Shown: positions 7,261-12,934 of the stretch, in pieces
Layout of the letters: each line of letters begins with the position of its first letter
Numbering within the stretch: the stretch's first letter is position 1
Source of the DNA: Acidimicrobiia bacterium
Lineage (GTDB): Bacteria > Actinomycetota > Acidimicrobiia > Spongiisociales > UBA5794
DNA: 12,934 nucleotides
Assembly (NCBI GenBank): GCA_013695075.1
Contig: JACDBE010000185.1
Span: 1 to 12,934 of the forward strand
Direction: 5' to 3'
Notes under the pieces: model-generated
The model's input: only the letters and a program-made list of their open reading frames with translations
What the model was told of the DNA's origin: nothing
The model's database searches: none
Made by a program: the position numbers and the translations under genes

Positions 7261-7658
7261 GACTGGGCGGGGATGATGTACACGGTGCCGGTGAACAGGC
7301 CGCACACCCGGCCGTCGCCTCGGGTGAGCAGCACCTGGTAGGTGGCCATGGTGCGGCCCCGGGCTACCTCGGTGGCGACGGCGGTGACCCGGTCGCCGGT
7401 GGCGACGGCGGCGGTGAAAGCGAGGTGGGTGTCGACCGCTACCGCCGGGTCGCCCGGGGCGTTGGCGGCCAGGCTGAAGGCGCAGTCGGCCAGCGAGAAC
7501 AGGGCGCCGCCGTGGGTGCCGCCGTGGAAGTTGAGGTGGTCCTTGCCGATCTCCAGACCGACGGTCACCGGGTCGGTGGCCACCAGCCGCAACCCGATGA
7601 GGTGGGTGTAACGGTCGTCGGAGAACAGGGTGACGATGCGGTCGGTGGTGGCGGTCAA
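7257..7658 (-). CDS. PaaI-family hotdog-fold acyl-CoA thioesterase
   Basis: This belongs to the PaaI/4HBT hotdog thioesterases, which hydrolyse aryl- or acyl-CoA thioesters in the cytosol; the substrate cannot be read from sequence. With the start used here the product has 133 residues, typical of the family. The signature HLNFHGGTHGGALFSLADCA contains Asp58, equivalent to catalytic Asp61 of E. coli PaaI, and the HGG glycines. Later strands are normal (TGDRVTAVA, GRTMATYQVLL). The start is uncertain. The frame is open back to a GTG at 7895, but that extension looks non-coding. TTG at 7658 has a GAGGGG 9 nt upstream and leaves the usual 18-20 residues before the first hotdog strand. Its TGA overlaps the glgX GTG (GTGA), so it is the first gene of the glgX-glgA operon. 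No phenylacetate genes are nearby, so the name paaI is not warranted. Confidence 0.82.
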   Translation of the reverse strand: MTATTDRIVTLFSDDRYTHLIGLRLVATDPVTVGLEIGKDHLNFHGGTHGGALFSLADCAFSLAANAPGDPAVAVDTHLAFTAAVATGDRVTAVATEVARGRTMATYQVLLTRGDGRVCGLFTGTVYIIPAQS

Positions 7659-7667
7659 ACCGTTGAG

Positions 7668-7673
7668 CCCCTC
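7668..7673 (-). promoter_or_regulatory. Probable ribosome binding site of the PaaI-type thioesterase
   Basis: GAGGGG on the - strand, 9 nt before the TTG at 7658. It favours this rare start over the far upstream GTG at 7895, in agreement with the family's usual N-terminal length. Confidence 0.4.
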
Positions 7674-7740
7674 GGCGTACCGGCCGCAGGTGTGTCTCGA
7701 GGAGCGGCCGGGGGCGGGCCGAACCGGGTCGTCACGCCCG

Positions 7741-7772
7741 CCGGCAACGCCGCCGAGCCGTGGCGTTGCCGG
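7741..7772. repeat. Strong inverted repeat in the divergent intergenic region
   Basis: CCGGCAACGCC (7741-7751) and GGCGTTGCCGG (7762-7772) are perfect 11-bp arms. A G-U and a C-G pair extend the stem to 13 bp around a 6-nt loop. It lies 83 bp upstream of the thioesterase TTG and about 150 bp upstream of the PDZ-Lon ATG. No T-run follows on either strand, so it is better read as an operator-like palindrome or a leader structure than as a terminator. The rest of 7659-7919 shows no convincing gene; one weak small frame is described among the findings. Confidence 0.6.
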
Positions 7773-7903
7773 AGGCTGGTCACCGGTGCGGGCCTGGTGA
7801 TCGGCATTCGTGTCGCCACGGGGAGGCTGCCCTTCGCCTGGTCGGTTGCTCGAGGAGTGTACCGGGCGGCCCTGGGACGATCGGGTTAGCGACACCCGGC
7901 TTG

Positions 7904-7909
7904 TACCAT
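7904..7909 (+). promoter_or_regulatory. Possible -10 box for a leaderless PDZ-Lon transcript
   Basis: TACCAT ends 10 nt before the ATG at 7920, and no Shine-Dalgarno is visible between them. The TANNNT pattern at this distance is what leaderless actinobacterial genes often show. I find no convincing -35 box, and a six-base match is weak on its own. Confidence 0.25.
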
Positions 7910-7919
7910 CGACCTTCCA

Positions 7920-9122
7920 ATGGACCGAACCTCTGTCGACCCCGCGGCGGGATCTGCCGCCGGTGCCGACCCGGACGCCCCGGGCGGCGAGGCACCGGGC
8001 GGCGACCGTACCGACGGCGTCGCTCCGGCGTTGCCGGGCGGCGGCAGCGGTCCCGCTACCATCAGGGTGCGCCGGGTCTGGCCATGGGTGCTGGTGGGAA
8101 TCATGCTGCTGGTGGGGGTCGCCGTCGCCATTTCATGGCCGATCAAGGTGCCGTACTACGCCCTGTCGCCGGGCCCGGTGGAAGACACCTCCGACTTCGT
8201 CACCGTTGCCCAGCCCGTCGGCGATCCGTCCCAGGGGGAGTTGTTGTTCCTCACCGTGTCGGTGCGGGAGACCAACCTGCTCGGTTACCTGGGGGCGGTG
8301 ATCTCCGATGAGGTCGATCTGGCCCCCCGGGAGAACATCCGCCCCGCCGGGGTCTCCTCCGAGCAGCTCCGCCAGCAGAACCTGGACCTTATGGAGAGTT
8401 CCAAGGACTACGCCATCTACGTGGCCCTCGATCGGCTGGGCCACGACCCGCAGCTGGTGGGGACGGGAGCACTGATCGCCCAGGTGGTGGAGGGCTCCGC
8501 CGCCGACGGTGCCCTGGAGCTGGGCGACGTGGTGGTGGCGGTCGACGGGCAGTCGGTGCAGTTCAACAGCGACGCCACCGCCCTAGTGGCCGGTCACGCG
8601 CCCGGCGATACCATCGAGCTCACCGTGGAGCGCGGGGTCACCGGCGACGAGGTAGAGACCCTGACGGTACCCATCACCCTCACCCCGTTCCGCTTCGTGC
8701 AGGAGGACGGCTCGGTGGAGGAGGACCCGGACCGGGGCATGGTGGGGATCCTGCTGGTCAACGACGAGGTGACCGTCGACTTCCCCATCCCGGTCTCCAT
8801 CGACTCGCAGAACATCGGCGGCCCGTCCGCAGGGATGATGTTCACCCTGGAGGTGTATGACCAGCTGCTCGATGGCGATCTCACCGCCGGGCACCGCATC
8901 GCCGGTACCGGGACCATAGACATCGACGGCAACGTCGGAGGCATCGGCGCCATCCGGCAAAAGGTCTACGGAGCCATCGCCGTCGGCGCCGACTACGTGC
9001 TAGTCCCCGCCAGCAACTACGACGTGGCCGTAGACGCCGCCGGTGACGGCATCGAGGTGGTGCGGATCGCCACCATCGACGACGCCCTCGCCTTCTTCGA
9101 GGGTCTCCCTCCCGCCACCTGA
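7920..9122 (+). CDS. Membrane-anchored PDZ domain-containing Lon-type protease (YlbL-like)
   Basis: This 400-residue protein has an acidic, Gly/Pro-rich N-terminal tail (about 1-48) and one transmembrane helix (about 53-72, WPWVLVGIMLLVGVAVAIS). An extracytoplasmic region follows, then a PDZ domain (about 175-255, GTGALIAQVVEGSAADGA and GDVVVAVDGQSV), then a C-terminal Lon-type serine protease domain. The catalytic dyad is visible: Ser303 in GGPSAGMMF and Lys348 in IRQKVYGA, 45 residues apart as in Lon. There is no AAA+ ATPase domain, so it degrades or clips exposed substrates outside the membrane without unfolding. Characterised relatives include B. subtilis YlbL and the mycobacterial Rv3194c type; physiological substrates are poorly known. 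The ATG at 7920 has no Shine-Dalgarno. Its end converges on the response regulator with a 22-bp gap. Confidence 0.9.
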   Translation: MDRTSVDPAAGSAAGADPDAPGGEAPGGDRTDGVAPALPGGGSGPATIRVRRVWPWVLVGIMLLVGVAVAISWPIKVPYYALSPGPVEDTSDFVTVAQPVGDPSQGELLFLTVSVRETNLLGYLGAVISDEVDLAPRENIRPAGVSSEQLRQQNLDLMESSKDYAIYVALDRLGHDPQLVGTGALIAQVVEGSAADGALELGDVVVAVDGQSVQFNSDATALVAGHAPGDTIELTVERGVTGDEVETLTVPITLTPFRFVQEDGSVEEDPDRGMVGILLVNDEVTVDFPIPVSIDSQNIGGPSAGMMFTLEVYDQLLDGDLTAGHRIAGTGTIDIDGNVGGIGAIRQKVYGAIAVGADYVLVPASNYDVAVDAAGDGIEVVRIATIDDALAFFEGLPPAT

Positions 9123-9141
9123 CCGGGTCCTAAAGGTCGGG
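9118..9141. terminator. Weak possible bidirectional terminator between convergent genes
   Basis: CCTGACC (9118-9124) and GGTCGGG (9135-9141) can form a 7-bp stem with one T-G pair and a 10-nt loop. It spans the only 22 bp between the PDZ-Lon stop and the response-regulator stop. It is short and has no U-tract; its position is the main support. Confidence 0.25.
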
Positions 9142-9144
9142 ACA

Positions 9145-9804
9145 TCAGTGGATGAGGCGATAGCCCATGCCGCGCACGGTCTCGATCAGGTCCTTGCCCA
9201 GCTTCTTGCGCAGGTAGCCGATATAGACGTCGACGATGTTGCTCCCGGTGTCGAAGTCGTAGCCCCACACGTGCGAGAGCAGCTGCTGGCGGGAGAGCAC
9301 CTGACCCGGGTGACGCATCAGGGTTTCCACCAGGGTGAACTCCCGGGCGGACAGTTCCACCTCCTTGCCGCCGGTGGTCGCCTTGCGGGTTCTGAGGTCG
9401 AGGGTGACGTCGCCCACCTCGAGCACGGTGACCTCGGAGGTGCCCTGGTCCCGCATCCGGGCGCGGATGCGGGCCATCAGCTCCAGGAAGCGGAACGGCT
9501 TGGTGACGTAGTCGTCGGCGCCCCCTTCCAGACCGGTGACGGTGTCACCCACCCCCTTGCGGGCGGTGAGGATGATCACGGGCATCCGCTCCCCCCGGCC
9601 CCTGATCTCGGCCAGGACTTCGTGTCCGTCGAGATAGGGGAGCCCCAGATCGAGGATGACCAGATCGAAGTCGCGATCCCGGGCGGCACTCGCCGCCGAC
9701 GGCCCGTCCTCGACGACCAGGGTGGTGAACCCTTCGGCGCGCAGACCCTTCTCCAGGAACGAGGCGATCCCCCGCTCGTCCTCGGCAATGAGGATCCGGT
9801 TCAC
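9145..9804 (-). CDS. OmpR/PhoB-family response regulator
   Basis: A 219-residue DNA-binding response regulator, acting with the adjacent histidine kinase. The receiver domain (about 1-115) has the acidic pair Glu8-Asp9, phospho-acceptor Asp52 (VILDLGLP), switch Thr80 (ILTAR) and Lys102 (VTKPF). The winged-helix effector domain (about 125-219) has ELSAREFTLVETLMRHPG, the WGYDFD segment, NIVDVYIGYLRKKL and the closing VRGMGYRL. The GTG at 9804 is preferred over the long open frame back to 10044: it overlaps the kinase TGA as GTGA, has a full AGGAGG 4 nt upstream, and begins the canonical first strand (RILIAEDE). No specific orthologue (MprA, TcrA and so on) can be assigned from sequence reading. 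Target genes are unknown; the promoter region upstream of the operon is outside the window or within it near 11960. Confidence 0.94.
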   Translation of the reverse strand: MNRILIAEDERGIASFLEKGLRAEGFTTLVVEDGPSAASAARDRDFDLVILDLGLPYLDGHEVLAEIRGRGERMPVIILTARKGVGDTVTGLEGGADDYVTKPFRFLELMARIRARMRDQGTSEVTVLEVGDVTLDLRTRKATTGGKEVELSAREFTLVETLMRHPGQVLSRQQLLSHVWGYDFDTGSNIVDVYIGYLRKKLGKDLIETVRGMGYRLIH

Positions 9805-11270
9805 GATGCCTCCTGACCGGCGTGTTTCGGCCCGATAGGAAGCGAGATGGTGACCACCGTGCCCTGGCCCGGTGCGGAGTCGACGGTTACCCGGCCCTGG
9901 TGCGCCTCCGCGATCGCCTTGACGATGGCCAGCCCCAACCCGGCGCCTCCGGTGGTGCGCCGTCCCACCTTGCCCCGGGCGAAGCGATCGAACAGCCGGC
10001 TCTGCTCCTCGATCGGGATCCCCGGTCCGTCGTCTCGTACCCACAGCCGGGCGGTGCCGTTCTCGGTGCTGCTCCCGATCCAGGTGGCGGCGCTGGCCGG
10101 GGTGTGCTCCAGGGCGTTGCGCATCAGGTTCATCGCCGCCTGATTGAGGCGATGCCGGTCGGCATGGATCACGGTGTCGGCGGCCTCCTCGACCACCCAG
10201 GGGCGTTCGCCCAGGGCGGCGGCCTTGTGCGCCAGGTCACGGGTGAAGTCCCCGAGGTTCACCGGTGAGGTCTGCACGAAGTCGGTCTGCTCGGCCTTGG
10301 CCAGGTCGAGCAGGTCGTCGACGATCCGGGCCATGCGGTCCAGCTCGTCGGTGACCAGTTCCACCGTCTCCACCCGCTCCTCGGGGTCGTCACCCATCAG
10401 CTCCAGGTGGCCCCGGATGATGGTGATCGGGGTGCGCAGCTCGTGGCCGGCGTCGTCGATGAACCGTCGCTGCGCCCCGAACCCGGCCTCGACCCGGTCG
10501 AGCATCGAGTTGAAGGTGCGCCCCAGATCGGCGATCTCGTCGTCGCCCTCCACCGGGATGCGTCGGGTGAGGTCGGTGTCGGTGATCGACTGCGCCGTCT
10601 CCCTTAGGCTGCGCAGCGGCTTGAGGATGGCGCCGGCGGCGAACCAGGCGACGCCCGATGCCAGCAGGAAGATCGACCCGGCGACCAGGGCGCCGATGCG
10701 CACCGCCTCGTCGACGGCCTCGAGGCGGTCGGCCTTGAGGATGGCGACGACGAAGACTCCCCGCACCTCGCCGCCGAAGAGCATGGGGATCGCCAGGTAG
10801 CGGATCGGTCCGGGGGCCGATGCCGTGTCGCCTCGCACCGGCTCGGTAACGTTCACCCACTCGTCCACGATCGGGGCGGCAGCGAGGGAAGCGCCCAGGA
10901 TGTCCGCCTTGTACGGCGTTCCATCGAGGATGGTGACCACCGCCTCGTCCGGATGGGCGACGTTGCGGGTCAGGAAGGTGTCAAAAAGGGCGGCGAGATC
11001 GGTCCCGAACGGCTCGCCGGTTGCCGGGTCGATGCCGGAGGCCAGCTGGGTGAACTCGCCGACCTCCTGGTCGAGCGCCCCGTCGATGGACGCATGCTCG
11101 CGATCGATGAGATACGACCGCTGCACGATGAAGGTGCCCACCAGGGCGATGGCCAGCAACGACACGTACCAGCCGAGGATCCGCACGCGCGCCGACGCGG
11201 TGCGGCGCACCGACCGCGTGCTGCGGGGGGTGGCCTCGGTTGCCGAATTGGTCTCGATGATGGCTGCCAT
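9801..11270 (-). CDS. Membrane sensor histidine kinase (HAMP-HisKA-HATPase_c)
   Basis: This 489-residue kinase should autophosphorylate and pass phosphate to the response regulator encoded just downstream. A Ser/Thr/Arg-rich cytoplasmic tail leads to TM1 (about 31-53), an extracytoplasmic sensor region of about 140 residues (about 54-192), TM2 (about 193-217) and a HAMP linker (ILKPLRSL to EIADLGRTFNSML). HisKA follows with His276 in GHELRTPITII. The ATPase domain shows the N box (NLMRNALEHT), G1 (DDGPGIP), F box (LFDRFARG) and G2 (GGAGLGLAIV), so it looks fully active. I chose the ATG at 11270; a GTG at 11282 would add four residues, and neither has a well-spaced Shine-Dalgarno. The sensor region resembles no domain I can name, so the signal is unknown. 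It overlaps the regulator by GTGA. Confidence 0.94.
   Translation of the reverse strand: MAAIIETNSATEATPRSTRSVRRTASARVRILGWYVSLLAIALVGTFIVQRSYLIDREHASIDGALDQEVGEFTQLASGIDPATGEPFGTDLAALFDTFLTRNVAHPDEAVVTILDGTPYKADILGASLAAAPIVDEWVNVTEPVRGDTASAPGPIRYLAIPMLFGGEVRGVFVVAILKADRLEAVDEAVRIGALVAGSIFLLASGVAWFAAGAILKPLRSLRETAQSITDTDLTRRIPVEGDDEIADLGRTFNSMLDRVEAGFGAQRRFIDDAGHELRTPITIIRGHLELMGDDPEERVETVELVTDELDRMARIVDDLLDLAKAEQTDFVQTSPVNLGDFTRDLAHKAAALGERPWVVEEAADTVIHADRHRLNQAAMNLMRNALEHTPASAATWIGSSTENGTARLWVRDDGPGIPIEEQSRLFDRFARGKVGRRTTGGAGLGLAIVKAIAEAHQGRVTVDSAPGQGTVVTISLPIGPKHAGQEAS
9809..9814 (-). promoter_or_regulatory. Ribosome binding site of the response regulator
   Basis: A perfect AGGAGG on the - strand, inside the last codons of the kinase gene and 4 nt before the GTG at 9804. 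It settles the start and shows that the regulator has its own initiation signal besides stop-start overlap. Confidence 0.75.
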
Positions 11271-11310
11271 GTTCGTCGTCACGCTCCGGGGGCGCTACCA
11301 AAGACGCACC

Positions 11311-11354
11311 ACACCCGTCGGGGGAGGGAGGGGGAAGGATCCCCGGACGGGTGT
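11311..11354 (-). terminator. Terminator- or attenuator-like hairpin between the acidic protein gene and the kinase gene
   Basis: ACACCCGTC (11311-11319) and GACGGGTGT (11346-11354) form a perfect 9-bp stem, extendable by four C-G pairs across a bulge, around a purine-rich loop with G-runs on the + strand. It occupies the centre of the 104-bp gap, downstream of the acidic protein and upstream of the kinase on the - strand. No T-tract follows. It could lower kinase transcription relative to the upstream gene or mark the end of a separate unit; this is inference. Confidence 0.45.
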
Positions 11355-11374
11355 CATGCGAGGGGGGCGGCCGT

Positions 11375-11956
11375 TCAGCTGACCTGCGAGTCGTCATCCG
11401 AGTCGTCACCGCCACCGCCACCCCTTGCGGGAGCGCTGTCGTCATCCGAGTCGTCACCGCCACCGCCACCTCTGGCGGGAGCGCTGTCGTCCGGTGAGTC
11501 GTCACCGTCACCTGGGGGCGCCGGGCCGTCGTCCGGCGAGCTGACCTCAGGCGAGTCGTCGTCGGGCGGATCCGTGTCACCGGGGGACGGTGCCGCCGAG
11601 TCGTCGTCGGAATCCGCGTCGCCGGCAGATGGTGCGGCCGGACCGTCGTCCGGCGAGCCACTCTCGGGCGAGTCGTCTCCGCCGGTGACCGGGGCGCCGG
11701 GCCCGAGGTCGCCGAACGGCGAGCTCGTCTCGTCGCCGAGCCGCGACAGGTCGATCACGTTCTCCACGGGGGGGATCGGCTGGTTGACCCTGGTCTCGGC
11801 GATACGCGCCCGCTCCTCGAGTGAGATGTGCCTGGGGAGCGACCCGTCGGCGGGATTGGCGAGCAGGAGTCCGGTTATGCCCAGGGCGGCGACGGCACCG
11901 ACTCCCGCCACAACCTTCCAATCGCGGGGTCGCTTCCACTGGTCCTTGATCTGCAT
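11375..11956 (-). CDS. Membrane-anchored acidic Asp/Ser/Gly/Pro-rich repeat protein, function unknown
   Basis: I do not recognise a family. The 193-residue product has a basic start (MQIKDQWKRPRDW), one hydrophobic segment (about 15-33, VVAGVGAVAALGITGLLLA), then a short ordinary stretch to about residue 83 (LEERARIAETRVNQPIPPVE, then NVIDLSRL). The remainder is a disordered, strongly acidic tail rich in DDS, Pro and Gly. The positive-inside pattern puts the tail outside the membrane. The last part repeats a 16-residue unit (DDSAPARGGGGGDDSD) about twice. The ATG at 11956 has AAGGA 6 nt upstream, a good Shine-Dalgarno. It lies 27 bp after the phosphotransferase gene and 104 bp before the kinase, all on one strand, so co-transcription is plausible. 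Acidic tails of this kind could bind divalent cations or act as wall spacers; that is speculation. A Ser/Pro-rich reading on the opposite strand lacks a membrane start and is a shadow. Confidence 0.72.
   Translation of the reverse strand: MQIKDQWKRPRDWKVVAGVGAVAALGITGLLLANPADGSLPRHISLEERARIAETRVNQPIPPVENVIDLSRLGDETSSPFGDLGPGAPVTGGDDSPESGSPDDGPAAPSAGDADSDDDSAAPSPGDTDPPDDDSPEVSSPDDGPAPPGDGDDSPDDSAPARGGGGGDDSDDDSAPARGGGGGDDSDDDSQVS
11391..11486. repeat. 48-bp tandem repeat within the acidic protein gene
   Basis: Two nearly identical copies (11391-11438 and 11439-11486) run in frame, encoding the Gly5/DDS unit of the acidic tail; more diverged DDS-containing segments continue upstream in the gene. 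The period is a multiple of three, so copy-number change would keep the frame. Confidence 0.75.
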
Positions 11957-11983
11957 ACCGTATCCTTGGGGGAGGAGATGGTC

Positions 11984-12934
11984 TCAGCGTGCCCGGTGGG
12001 CGTGAGACGACGCTGAGGTGTTGATGAGACGTTTCTCATCAACCCGGCGGACGCTGTCGACCCAGCGCTGCGCCATCTCGATGCGGTGTGCCGTGGCTGT
12101 GGGCCACTCCGCCCGCTGCACCCGGAATGGCCCGGTCGCCAGCCCCAGCACCACCGCCGCCACCCGGCGTCGCAGATCGGCCGGGTCGACCACCCGATCC
12201 CAGGTGCGCAGCAGGGTGCCGGCGTACTCGCCGATCCGCTGCGCATGGTGCCCCCCAGCTCGGCGAACGTCGAGGTGTCCCAGCATGGTGGCGAGGTCGT
12301 CGCCCGGTCGCCCCCAGCCAAACGTGTCCACGTCGAGCATCCCCACGATCGACCCGTGCGACACGAGAAGTTGGGCCTCGTAGAAGTCGCCGTGGCAGGG
12401 GACGGTGGCTGGAACCGCTTCGGTACCGATGCCGGACACGATCTGCCCGATCCGATCGGCATGTTCGGGAAGCAGCGCCGCCAGCAGCTGGCCGAGGCGC
12501 CTCACCTGCTGGATGGGGGAGCAGGCAACGGCATCCGGGGGCGGTTCGGGTAGGGCTGCCAGCAGGGCGTTGAGGGCGGGGGCGCCGGGAACGGGAGCGG
12601 TGGGGTCGTCAAGCACCTGGCGCATGGTCGACCCGGGCAGCGCCTGCATCGCCAACAGCCCCAGTTGCCGGCTGAAGCCGAGGCTCTTGGGAACAGGCAG
12701 ATGCTCGGCGAGAAACCGGTGGTTGCGGTGCAGCGCCTCCACCTCGGCGGGGCGGACCAGCTTGAGGAAGATGCTGGCCGACCCGCCGCCGACCTCCACC
12801 ACCGCCCGCCTGCCGGGGCGGTAGGCGCGCAGCCGGGTGGTCACCCGGTCCTCGTCGGCCCCCAGATCGGCGAGCAACGCCCGCGCTCGCACCGGGTCGA
12901 CGGCGGCCGCCAGCCCGGGTAGGAGGGGATCGTC
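11984..12934 (-). CDS. APH-fold phosphotransferase (aminoglycoside phosphotransferase-like), 5'-partial
   Basis: This is a small-molecule kinase of the APH/choline-kinase fold; the substrate is unknown and antibiotic resistance should not be assumed. The frame is open through the window edge. The residues ahead of the first GTG (12892) read DPLLPGLAAAVDP, a typical N-terminus for this family, so the gene probably starts outside. The N-lobe has YRPGRRAVVEV and the ATP-binding Lys in IFLKLVRP. The catalytic loop is CHGDFYEAQLL, with Gln where the usual HGD-x4-N motif has Asn. The metal-binding segment is MLDVDTFGWG followed by DDLATMLGHL. The visible part is about 316 residues, a near-complete domain. 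It ends 27 bp before the acidic membrane protein on the same strand and may be the head of, or upstream in, the two-component operon. Whether it functions with the kinase is unknown. Confidence 0.82.
   Translation of the reverse strand, partial: DDPLLPGLAAAVDPVRARALLADLGADEDRVTTRLRAYRPGRRAVVEVGGGSASIFLKLVRPAEVEALHRNHRFLAEHLPVPKSLGFSRQLGLLAMQALPGSTMRQVLDDPTAPVPGAPALNALLAALPEPPPDAVACSPIQQVRRLGQLLAALLPEHADRIGQIVSGIGTEAVPATVPCHGDFYEAQLLVSHGSIVGMLDVDTFGWGRPGDDLATMLGHLDVRRAGGHHAQRIGEYAGTLLRTWDRVVDPADLRRRVAAVVLGLATGPFRVQRAEWPTATAHRIEMAQRWVDSVRRVDEKRLINTSASSHAHRAR

Noticed and set aside
6250..7341. A 363-codon + strand open frame opposite glgX
   Set aside because: Shadow of the GlgX barrel and CBM48 coding sequence; no recognisable domain or ribosome binding site.
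7659..7895. A 79-residue N-terminal extension of the thioesterase from GTG 7895
   Set aside because: The extension is Arg/Pro/Gly-rich without family similarity and crosses the strong palindrome; TTG 7658 gives the normal family length.
11391..11486. CRISPR array in the tandem repeats (also considered for 3119-3192)
   Set aside because: The repeats are contiguous without unique spacers, one set is coding, and there are no cas genes.
10953..12005. A + strand Ser/Pro-rich repeat protein opposite the acidic protein
   Set aside because: It starts antisense to the kinase gene and has no signal peptide or membrane anchor; the repeats are the reverse reading of the DDS/Gly units, whose - strand gene has a clear anchor and Shine-Dalgarno.
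11984..12934. Aminoglycoside resistance gene
   Set aside because: Only the general APH fold is supported; this fold covers many sugar and metabolite kinases, and no resistance-specific features or mobile context are seen.

Overview
The window comes from a high-GC Gram-positive-type genome, most likely an actinobacterium. Signs are the strong G/C third-codon bias, GTG and TTG starts, a PDZ-Lon protease of the actinobacterial/Firmicute YlbL type, and an OmpR-type two-component pair. A lineage such as Acidimicrobiia would fit, but I infer that from protein character and cannot prove it here. There are eleven gene-level features. Two genes run off the window edges and one is a decayed remnant. 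I see no rRNA, tRNA, CRISPR array, transposase or phage gene.

Region 1 (1-7658) is a glycogen-metabolism cluster in two convergent operons. On the + strand, glgB (branching enzyme, 5' end outside the window) overlaps glgC (ADP-glucose pyrophosphorylase). On the - strand, a PaaI-type hotdog thioesterase overlaps glgX (debranching enzyme), which overlaps glgA (GT5 glycogen synthase). Together these cover ADP-glucose synthesis (GlgC), chain elongation (GlgA), branching (GlgB) and debranching (GlgX). The roughly 700 bp between the convergent glgC and glgA ends is the least ordinary DNA here. It holds a G-rich degenerate tandem repeat behind a glgC terminator-like stem. Next comes the C-terminal half of a virginiamycin B lyase-like beta-propeller gene with no 5' half. 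A long imperfect hairpin, flanked by a 10-bp direct repeat, sits exactly at the break.

Region 2 (7659-9122) is a divergent intergenic region carrying a 13-bp stem, followed by a + strand membrane-anchored PDZ-Lon protease with an intact Ser/Lys dyad.

Region 3 (9145-12934, all - strand, read right to left) starts with an APH-fold phosphotransferase (5' end outside the window). It continues with a small membrane-anchored acidic repeat protein, a membrane sensor histidine kinase and an OmpR-family response regulator. Kinase and regulator overlap by GTGA and form a two-component system. The acidic protein lies directly upstream and may be a surface or sensing accessory, which is inference only.

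No clearly new multi-gene system is visible. The best leads are the hairpin/direct-repeat element next to the broken vgb-like gene, the acidic repeat protein beside the histidine kinase, and the translational coupling of a thioesterase to glycogen genes.
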